Shown here piece by piece: positions 1-5,941 of a stretch of 5,941 bases of DNA. Source of the DNA: Thermoflexales bacterium. Its GTDB lineage: Bacteria; Chloroflexota; Anaerolineae; Fen-1058. The DNA lies in NCBI GenBank assembly GCA_030834835.1, contig JAUQXD010001363.1, positions 1 through 5,941 of the forward strand, in the 5' to 3' direction. Position 1 is the stretch's first letter. Each line of letters begins with the position of its first letter. Under the pieces are notes generated by a model. It was not told where the DNA came from, did not search any database, and was given only the letters and a program-made list of their open reading frames with translations. Made by a program: the position numbers and the translations under genes.

Positions 1-1
1 T

Positions 2-2779
2 GTCCCAGGTCTGTCGTATGTGTTCATTATTCCAGGTGTCGTCTTGATTCTCGGGCTGTTCACGCGCACGGTCCGGGCCTTTCGCATCGGCACTATCCGT
101 ACCCGCCTGCTGATCGCCTTTGCCGCGACCGTCGTGCTGCCTGTGGCCGCTGCGGGCAGCATCTCCAGCCTGATCAGCGCAAACACCTCGCAGCAACGTC
201 AGTTCGATCAGCTGGCAGCTATCGCAACATTGAAGCTGGCCCAGGTTGACAACTGGCTTGACGATTTACGGCTGGACTTGCGGTTTGAGATCGCGCGTGA
301 TGCCGATACGCTTTATCTGCCTACCCTGATTGCTCAGACGCCGGAGGCGATTGATTATCGAATTGCCGCGCTGGGTCTGCGCCGTCGGCTTAAGGATACA
401 CTCGACATCCGCCAGACCTTTGAAGAGCTATTGCTTACCGATACCACCGGTCGCATCATCCTGTCAACCGAACCCGCTCACGAAAACCGGTCAATCGGCG
501 GCTACACGTTCTTTAGCCAGGGATTGCAGCGCACCTATGTGTCCCCCCCCACCAGGGTGGACGCGCTCGATCAATCAGGTGTAATGGTTGCCACGCCCAT
601 CGCTGACGCGCAAGGCGTCATCATCGGGGTGATGGTCGGTCGCGCCAGCACGGCCCGTCTCAATCAAATTCTGGCAGTGCGCGCCGGCCTGGGTGACAGC
701 GGTGAAACGCTGCTGATCGGCACCGACTACCAGCTGCTCAATGAACCCAGTCTGGGCAAACTGACCGAGACCGTCGACACGGTTGGTGCTCGCTTTGCAA
801 CGTCCTCCAACTCAGCCGGACAGAACGTCTACGTCGGATACCATGGAGAGACGGTAGCCGGGGCCTATCGCTGGGTGCCAGAATTAAAGGCCGGGTTGCT
901 CATCGAGCAGAGCCTGTCCGAGACGAATCGCTCTACCAGCCTGACTCTGACCATCACCGGCCTTGTCACTCTGATCATCATGGCGTTGTCCGTTGGTGTG
1001 GCTTTGATCATTACCCGCAGCATCGCGAACCCGATTAGCCGCCTGGCCGAAACGTCCCGGCGAATTGCCGAAGGTGATTTTTCCCAACAGGCGGTGGTCG
1101 AACGCAACGATGAGTTAGGCGTCCTGGCCACTACGTTCAATGGCATGACGAGTCAACTGCGGGATTTGATCGGCTCACTGGAAGATCGGGTCGCCATCCG
1201 CACCGAAGAACTGCGAGCCAGCGCCGATGTGGGCCGGACTGCCGCTTCTACGCTGGACACCGATCTGCTGCTCAGCCAGATCGTGAATCTGATTGTCGAG
1301 CGCTTTGGGCTGTATTATGCCGCTGTGTTTACCCTGAACGAAACCGGTCAGTATGCGGTCTTACGGGAGGCCAATGGCGAAGCCGGCCATATTTTGAAAG
1401 AGCGGCATCACCAACTGGAAGTTGGCGGCCAGTCGATGGTGGGCCAGGCCATGGCGAAGCGTCAGGCGCGCATCGCGCTGGACGTGGGCAAAGAAGCGGT
1501 GCGTTTTGCGAACCCGTTGCTGCCCGACACCCGATCGGAAATTGCCCTGCCACTCATGGTGGGAGATCGCGTTCTCGGCGCACTGGACGCGCAGTCCACA
1601 CGGGCCGCCGCCTTCGATCAGGCCAGCGCCGCAGTACTGCAATCGATGGCCGATCAAATTGCGGTGGCCCTGAGCAACGCGGAGCAATTCAGGCAAACCA
1701 GCGCCGCCCTGCAACAGTCTCAGAATCTGGCCGAATCGATCCGGGCCCTGGTCGATGCGAGCACCGCTCAGGAGGTCGGCCAGTACCTGGCCCGATATGC
1801 CAATACCTTAGTGTCGGCCAATCGCACGGCTGTATACATCGTGGATCACGATCGGAAAGAAATTGCCTCGCAAGCAGCTGTTGGACACGTGGCTGATCAG
1901 GACGAAATCACATATGAGCTGCTGAATTCCGGCATCAGCGGTCTGGTGTTCCAATCCGGTCAGCCGGTGCTGTCGCTCAACGCGGACGACGGGATCGAGC
2001 CGGCGGAAACCAGGGAGCGCCGCAAGCAAAATGGTACCGGCGCGTTGATCGTCGCGCCGCTGATCGCCCAGGGCAAGGTCATTGGCACATTCACGGTGAG
2101 CAACCTTATCGGACAGCGCCTGTTCACTCGGAGCGATGTGGACCTGCTCATGACGTTGGCCGCTCAAGCGGTAAGCGCGCTCGAGAGGCTGCGGTTGTTC
2201 GAGCAGGCCCGGCACGCCCTCAGCAATCTCGACGCCGTCAATCGCCGCCTCACCGGCGAAGCTTGGAGTGACTTCACGCTCCGCCGCGCCGATATGGGTG
2301 TCCGCTGGATTAGCACCATCGATCGGGCGCAGCCGGCCGCTCTGCCTGAAGTCAGTGAGGCCCTGGCCACCGGTCAGATCGCCACGCGCCCGTTGAACGG
2401 CAGCGGGCAACTGGGCATCGCGGTGCCGATCAAAGTGCGCGATGTGTCAATCGGCGCGTTGCGCCTGGTGGTGCCGCAGACAGCGTGGAATGACGAGCTG
2501 CGGACCACGCTCGATTCAATCGCCGGGCATGTGGCCCAATCGGCCGAAAACGCCCGCTTGATTGATCAGACTCAGCGAGCGGCCCAGCGCGAGAAGGCCA
2601 TCGCAGGCGCTGCCGATAAGATTCACCGGTCAACCGAACTTGAGGCGGTGCTGCACACAGCGGTCAATGAAATCAACCGCATTACCGGCCTCAGCGGCAT
2701 CAGCGTGCAACTGGGCTTTGGTCAACGCACTACAACTGCCGGCCCCGATCAGCCATCGCGCCAGGCAGGAGGCGAGTAA
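2..2779 (+). CDS. Membrane sensor protein, Cache-HAMP-GAF-GAF-GAF, no output domain (5' partial)
   Basis: This is probably a transmembrane receptor that passes an extracytoplasmic signal to cytoplasmic GAF modules. The frame is open to the window edge. The first possible start is GTG at 20, with only a weak AGG upstream and inside a hydrophobic run, so the true start is probably upstream. Counting that GTG as residue 1: residues 1-15 are a membrane-segment remnant, 16-29 a basic loop (R16, R19, R22, R27, R29), and 30-52 a membrane helix. Residues 53-306 are an extracytoplasmic Cache-like region, including GVMVATPIADAQGVIIGVMV. Residues 308-331 are a membrane helix, 329-382 HAMP (P338 in the NPISRL motif; EGDF; NDELG), and 383-400 a coiled linker. 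GAF1 (402-557) carries LPDTRSEIALPL and VLGALDAQS. GAF2 is at 569-727, a weaker GAF3 at 741-849, and a stub at 857-904 before the TAA. I see no His-box, HATPase, GGDEF, EAL or MCP hairpin. The bilin-binding Cys and the NKFDE motif are also absent, so the ligands are unknown. The architecture call is firm; the function is inferred. Confidence 0.85.
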   Translation, partial: VPGLSYVFIIPGVVLILGLFTRTVRAFRIGTIRTRLLIAFAATVVLPVAAAGSISSLISANTSQQRQFDQLAAIATLKLAQVDNWLDDLRLDLRFEIARDADTLYLPTLIAQTPEAIDYRIAALGLRRRLKDTLDIRQTFEELLLTDTTGRIILSTEPAHENRSIGGYTFFSQGLQRTYVSPPTRVDALDQSGVMVATPIADAQGVIIGVMVGRASTARLNQILAVRAGLGDSGETLLIGTDYQLLNEPSLGKLTETVDTVGARFATSSNSAGQNVYVGYHGETVAGAYRWVPELKAGLLIEQSLSETNRSTSLTLTITGLVTLIIMALSVGVALIITRSIANPISRLAETSRRIAEGDFSQQAVVERNDELGVLATTFNGMTSQLRDLIGSLEDRVAIRTEELRASADVGRTAASTLDTDLLLSQIVNLIVERFGLYYAAVFTLNETGQYAVLREANGEAGHILKERHHQLEVGGQSMVGQAMAKRQARIALDVGKEAVRFANPLLPDTRSEIALPLMVGDRVLGALDAQSTRAAAFDQASAAVLQSMADQIAVALSNAEQFRQTSAALQQSQNLAESIRALVDASTAQEVGQYLARYANTLVSANRTAVYIVDHDRKEIASQAAVGHVADQDEITYELLNSGISGLVFQSGQPVLSLNADDGIEPAETRERRKQNGTGALIVAPLIAQGKVIGTFTVSNLIGQRLFTRSDVDLLMTLAAQAVSALERLRLFEQARHALSNLDAVNRRLTGEAWSDFTLRRADMGVRWISTIDRAQPAALPEVSEALATGQIATRPLNGSGQLGIAVPIKVRDVSIGALRLVVPQTAWNDELRTTLDSIAGHVAQSAENARLIDQTQRAAQREKAIAGAADKIHRSTELEAVLHTAVNEINRITGLSGISVQLGFGQRTTTAGPDQPSRQAGGE
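2767..2772 (+). promoter_or_regulatory. Strong Shine-Dalgarno site for gene 2
   Basis: A perfect AGGAGG lies eight bases before the ATG at 2781, inside the last codons of gene 1. It fixes the start of gene 2 and shows that the downstream gene has its own efficient translation initiation, although only one base separates the two reading frames (TAA at 2777-2779, then C, then ATG). No separate promoter can be seen at this junction, which fits a single transcript for both genes. Confidence 0.85.
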
Positions 2780-2780
2780 C

Positions 2781-5700
2781 ATGCAACAACTGGCAAACGC
2801 CATTCAAGCACATCTCGACACCTTAGTTGATCAGTACGACGCGCGCCTGCAGACCATGCCGGGCTACGTCAATTTTCCGGCAGCTGCGCGGCGCGACCTT
2901 GAACGTCAGATGCTGAACCTGATTGCCAGGTGTCTGATCGCGGGCGATTCTCACGAGTTGGTCGAGTATTCCAGGCAGCGCGCCATCCAGTGGGCCGGGT
3001 TGGGGCTGGACCTGGCCTGGTTTCAACAGGCGCTCGTGGTGCCAGAAGAGATTTTGGTCCCGTTGATCAATTCGGTTGAAGCCAGCACCTTTTTGTGGCA
3101 GGCGTTGAATCGCAGCCAGGCGGCCGTCTGGCAACTGGTGGCGGAACGCGCGCGCAGTAGCGAAGAGAAGCTGCGGGCGATTTACGAAGGAACCAATGAT
3201 GCCGTCATGCTCCTCAACGAGCAGGGCTTTTTTGACTGCAACCCACGCACTCTGGACATGTTCGGTTTCAAGACCAGGGAAGAGTTCACCGCCGTCCATC
3301 CAGCGGATGTGTCTCCCCAATATCAGCCTGATGGTCAAGAGTCCCTGCCCGCTGCACAAGTCCATATTCAAACGGCCTATCAACAAGGGTACGATCGCTT
3401 CGAGTGGATTCATCGTCGGACCAATGGCGAGGACTTTTCGGCCGAGGTGCTGTTGTCTGCTTTCGACTTTGGTGGACAACGGGTCTTACAAGCTACCGTC
3501 CGCGATATCACCAAGCGTAAGCATATCGAACAGAGACTGAATGAGAGCGAAGAAAGATACCGTCGCTTTTCTGATGCCGCCGTGGAAGGAATTGTGATCC
3601 ATGATAAAGGCATCCTGTTAGATGCGAATGAAGTCTTTGCCAGGATGTTCGGGTATGATCTGTCGGAAGTGATCGGAATGGCCGCGACTGAATTCCTTAC
3701 CCCGGAAACGCGCGAGATTACCGTGCAAAATATCCGTTCGGGATATGAAAAGCCCTACGAGGTGATGGGATTAAGACAAGACGGATCGACGTTTCCGGTT
3801 GAAATTACCGGCAAGGCCATTCCCTACGAAGGCCAAACCCTCCGCGTCAGCGCATTGCGCGACATCACCGAGCGCAAGCAGGCTGAAGAGCAGATTGAGC
3901 GGAATTTGCAGGAAACCCGCGTGCGTCTTGAGGTCAGTCAGGCCCTGGCCGGCCAAAAGACCGAAGACGAGGTCCTGGTTACGCTGGCCCGTCAAGCCGG
4001 CCTCTATCCTCAAGCCCTCGTGACCTTCGCCACGTTCGATCGGTCCGGCGATGAGACCGTGGCCGTCGCGCGCTACGCCGAATCCTTTGAGAGCGGTATG
4101 TCCCCCACCTTGCCCATGGGCACACGCTTCCCGTTCTCACAGTTCCCCTTGTTCCGATTACTATCGGCTGATCGGCCATTTGTCTCCCAGGACACCCAGG
4201 CCGATGACCGCATGGATGCCGCCAGTCGTCAGATCACGCGCGAAACAGGCGCGGCAGGCTTCGCCGTCTTCCCTCTCACGACGAACAACGAGTGGTTGGG
4301 GTACATGATGGTCTTTGCCAGGACTGCTGGCTTTTTCGACGAAGGGAAGCAACGTCTCTATCAGACGATGGTCGACCAGGGTGCGCTGGCCCTGCAAACC
4401 GCACGTCTGCGCGATCACATTCAGGCCTCGCTGGAGCAACGCGGTCGACAGGTGCAGACGTCAACTGAAGTCGCGCAAGAGATAACGTCTGCCACCGATC
4501 TAACCGAATTGTTCAAGCGCGTCGTGACGCTCATTAAAGAACGTTTCAATTATTACCATGCACAAATCTTCCGGTATGAAGCCGACCAGGATGCCGTGGT
4601 GCTACTGACTGGCTATGGTGAAGCCGGACAAAAAATGCTGGCGGCGCAGCACAAATTGAAGCTCGGGCAAGGCGTTGTAGGATCAGCTGCCGAGACAGGC
4701 CGTTCGCTCCTGGCAGCAGACGTAAAACAAGACAAAGATTGGCGGCCTAATCCATACCTGCCCGGGACGAGGGGCGAACTGGCTGTTCCCATCAAATTAC
4801 GCGAAGAAGTGCTGGGCATTCTTGACGTGCAAAGCGATCGAGTTGGCGCACTCACCGATGAAGATAGATTACTGCTAGAAGGTCTATGCGGCCAAATCGC
4901 CATTGCCATGGAAAGCCAGCGCCTGCTCGACAACGTGCAGCAGTCCGAGCGGCTGATGCGCACTCTGATCGATGCCATACCGGATCATATCTATGCAAAA
5001 GATCTTGAAGGACGACTGATTTTAGCCAACTCCGCCGAAGCACGTCTGCACGGCGTCGATTCACCCGATCTGCTCATCGGGAAAAGCGACTTCGACTTCT
5101 ACCCACCCGAGCTGGCCGAAAGGTATCGCGCTTCCGAGCTGCCCGTTCTGCATGATGGACTATCCTTATTAAACCACGAAGAACCCAACGTGGATGCGAC
5201 AGGTCAATTACACTGGAGCACTACGACCAAGGTTCCACTGCGCAACCAGGAGGGACGGATCGTCGGACTGGTGGGCAGTACCCGTGACATCACCGAGCGC
5301 AAGCAGACCGAACAAGCATTATCTGAAGAACACACCCGGCTGCGCACGCTCATCGACAACTTGCCGGTCTCGGTATACATCAAAGACAGGGACAGCCGGT
5401 TCGTGGTCAATAACGCCGTACACTTGCGCATCCTGGGCGCAGCCTCACAAGAAGAGGTAAGCGGCAAATGGGACTTTGATTACTTCCCGCCGGAATTGGC
5501 CGAACAATACTATGCGGACGAACAGGAACTTATGCGGATAGGCCAGCCGCTGTTCAACCGAGAGGAGTCCGTCGTCGACCAATCATCGGGCCAGCAACAC
5601 TGGGCACTCAGCACCAAGGTTCCGCTACGCGACGCTCACGGCCAGGTCACCGGCTTCCTGGGCTTTACCCAGGATATTACGGAACGCAAACTGGCTGAAG

Positions 5701-5941
5701 AAGCGGTGCGCCGCAGTCAGGCCGATCTATCCCAGGCACTGCAAATCGCCAGACTTGCCTACTGGGAATATGATGTCGCGCAGGACCTGTTTCACTTCAA
5801 CGATCAGTTCTATGCGATCTTTCACACCACTGCTGAGCAGCAAGGCGGTTATCACCTCTCGTCCGCCCAGTACGCGCAGCGCTTCGTCTATCCCGACGAT
5901 CTACCCGTCGTGGGCGCCGAGATCGAGAAAGCGCTTAATTC
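2781..5941 (+). CDS. Soluble multi-sensor PAS/GAF signalling protein, probable histidine kinase (3' partial)
   Basis: The frame runs from ATG 2781 through 1053 codons to the window edge without a stop. Domains in order: residues 1-130 are a mostly helical N-terminal domain, faintly like the N-terminal modules of RsbR-type or kinase sensors. PAS1 (131-247) ends DITKRK. PAS2 (259-366) ends in the PAC signature DITERK. GAF1 is at 382-557 and GAF2 at 558-716; GAF2 carries NPYLPGTRGELAVPI and VLGILDVQS. PAS3 (725-841) and PAS4 (854-970) both carry a DFDF/DFDY-PPELAE block and TKVPLR, and end DITERK. A fifth PAS begins at about 985 (AYWEYD; YPDDLPVV) and is cut. No membrane helix is evident, so the protein is probably cytoplasmic. 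Short helical linkers after each PAC motif are typical of signal-relay connectors. The expected output is HisKA plus HATPase_c beyond the window, but this is not seen; a GGDEF or SpoIIE-type output is possible. It is very likely co-transcribed with the sensor gene ending at 2779. Confidence 0.85.
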   Translation, partial: MQQLANAIQAHLDTLVDQYDARLQTMPGYVNFPAAARRDLERQMLNLIARCLIAGDSHELVEYSRQRAIQWAGLGLDLAWFQQALVVPEEILVPLINSVEASTFLWQALNRSQAAVWQLVAERARSSEEKLRAIYEGTNDAVMLLNEQGFFDCNPRTLDMFGFKTREEFTAVHPADVSPQYQPDGQESLPAAQVHIQTAYQQGYDRFEWIHRRTNGEDFSAEVLLSAFDFGGQRVLQATVRDITKRKHIEQRLNESEERYRRFSDAAVEGIVIHDKGILLDANEVFARMFGYDLSEVIGMAATEFLTPETREITVQNIRSGYEKPYEVMGLRQDGSTFPVEITGKAIPYEGQTLRVSALRDITERKQAEEQIERNLQETRVRLEVSQALAGQKTEDEVLVTLARQAGLYPQALVTFATFDRSGDETVAVARYAESFESGMSPTLPMGTRFPFSQFPLFRLLSADRPFVSQDTQADDRMDAASRQITRETGAAGFAVFPLTTNNEWLGYMMVFARTAGFFDEGKQRLYQTMVDQGALALQTARLRDHIQASLEQRGRQVQTSTEVAQEITSATDLTELFKRVVTLIKERFNYYHAQIFRYEADQDAVVLLTGYGEAGQKMLAAQHKLKLGQGVVGSAAETGRSLLAADVKQDKDWRPNPYLPGTRGELAVPIKLREEVLGILDVQSDRVGALTDEDRLLLEGLCGQIAIAMESQRLLDNVQQSERLMRTLIDAIPDHIYAKDLEGRLILANSAEARLHGVDSPDLLIGKSDFDFYPPELAERYRASELPVLHDGLSLLNHEEPNVDATGQLHWSTTTKVPLRNQEGRIVGLVGSTRDITERKQTEQALSEEHTRLRTLIDNLPVSVYIKDRDSRFVVNNAVHLRILGAASQEEVSGKWDFDYFPPELAEQYYADEQELMRIGQPLFNREESVVDQSSGQQHWALSTKVPLRDAHGQVTGFLGFTQDITERKLAEEAVRRSQADLSQALQIARLAYWEYDVAQDLFHFNDQFYAIFHTTAEQQGGYHLSSAQYAQRFVYPDDLPVVGAEIEKALN
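3861..3881 (+). repeat. 21-base exact repeat, copy A (PAC motif of PAS2)
   Basis: These 21 bases encode DITERKQ at the end of PAS2 and are identical to 5286-5306. Identity stops at the flanking bases on both sides. The match lies in a motif conserved at protein level, so part of the identity is expected from selection, but every synonymous position also agrees. Confidence 0.8.
4953..5303 (+). repeat. PAS3 module, first copy of a tandem PAS duplication
   Basis: This stretch encodes residues 725-841 of gene 2. It aligns along its whole length with the next module (5340-5690), at roughly half identical residues by eye. Shared landmarks, in order, are RTLID, the KD turn after the first strand, GK.DFD, PPELAE, N.EE, VD, HW, TKVPLR and DITERK. 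It resembles the PAS_4-like type of fold often seen in bacterial multi-sensor kinases. The ligand cannot be read from the sequence. Confidence 0.75.
5286..5306 (+). repeat. 21-base exact repeat, copy B (PAC motif of PAS3)
   Basis: This is the second copy of the 21-base identity, encoding DITERKQ at the end of PAS3. The corresponding motifs of PAS1 (3504-3521) and PAS4 (5673-5690) use different codons, so the identity is specific to PAS2 and PAS3. It is a possible site for homologous exchange between modules. Confidence 0.8.
5340..5690 (+). repeat. PAS4 module, second copy of a tandem PAS duplication
   Basis: This stretch encodes residues 854-970 of gene 2 and is the partner of the module at 4953-5303. 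It matches that copy with one single-residue gap near the VD..GQ.HW segment. The DNA has diverged more than the protein: the TKVPLR codons match except at two third positions, while the DITERK codons differ at several. This indicates an old duplication kept under selection rather than a recent one. Confidence 0.75.

Noticed and set aside
18..47. ATG at 18 as a start of a gene
   Set aside because: This ATG is in another frame from gene 1 and meets a TGA after nine codons.
1808..2410. Minus-strand open frame of 200 codons opposite gene 1
   Set aside because: It is antisense to the clear GAF2 and start of GAF3. No ribosome binding site or domain supports it, and it is explained by codon bias in the sense gene.
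2767..2790. Frameshift or stop splitting one original fused gene into genes 1 and 2
   Set aside because: The junction has a proper AGGAGG, correct spacing and an ATG, and gene 2 begins with its own helical domain rather than continuing the GAF stub. A true gene boundary is the simpler reading, although an ancient split is not excluded.
2823..3479. Long minus-strand open frame of 218 codons opposite gene 2
   Set aside because: It lies entirely antisense to the N-terminal and PAS1 region of gene 2, whose translation gives recognisable PAS sequence. The antisense product has no recognisable domain, and high-GC genes often leave such open frames.
3942..3960. Short GC-rich palindrome around GGCCGGCC as a regulatory or terminator element
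   Set aside because: It lies in the middle of a coding region, has no T-run after it, and is short enough to arise by chance in this composition.
4452..4928. Phytochrome-like bilin-binding GAF
   Set aside because: The GAF resembles general sensory GAFs. I see neither the conserved chromophore-binding Cys-His nor the DIP motif, so no photoreceptor claim is made.

Overview
The window holds two large, co-directional signal-transduction genes on the + strand. Each is cut by a window edge, and together they fill essentially all 5941 bases. No RNA gene, mobile element, CRISPR array or terminator is visible, and no stretch longer than 20 bases lies outside a gene.

Layout. Gene 1 (window edge to 2779) encodes a membrane-anchored sensor. 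In order it has the remnant of a hydrophobic segment at the window edge, a short basic loop, a second membrane helix, an extracytoplasmic Cache-like domain of about 250 residues, a third membrane helix, HAMP, GAF, GAF, a weaker third GAF, and a short tail. It ends without a recognisable output domain. One base after its stop codon, behind a strong AGGAGG ribosome binding site, gene 2 starts (2781 to beyond 5941). Gene 2 encodes a soluble multi-sensor protein: a helical N-terminal domain, PAS, PAS, GAF, GAF, PAS, PAS, and the start of a fifth PAS. The window ends before any histidine-kinase, cyclase or other effector domain.

Working model (inference). The two genes form an operon. Gene 1 could bring an extracytoplasmic signal to a cytoplasmic GAF platform that works with the gene 2 protein, which is probably a hybrid or plain histidine kinase whose catalytic part lies downstream. 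No response regulator or catalytic domain is in view, so this pairing is unproven.

Organism. The moderately high GC content, Cache-HAMP-GAF-GAF-GAF proteins without a transmitter, and very long PAS/GAF mosaics next to them are most familiar to me from Chloroflexota (Anaerolineae-like) environmental bacteria. This is a judgement from architecture, not from a marker gene. I see no clear evidence of a wholly new system. The unusual points are the effector-less sensor paired so tightly with a second sensor, and the signs of recent module duplication and shuffling in gene 2.
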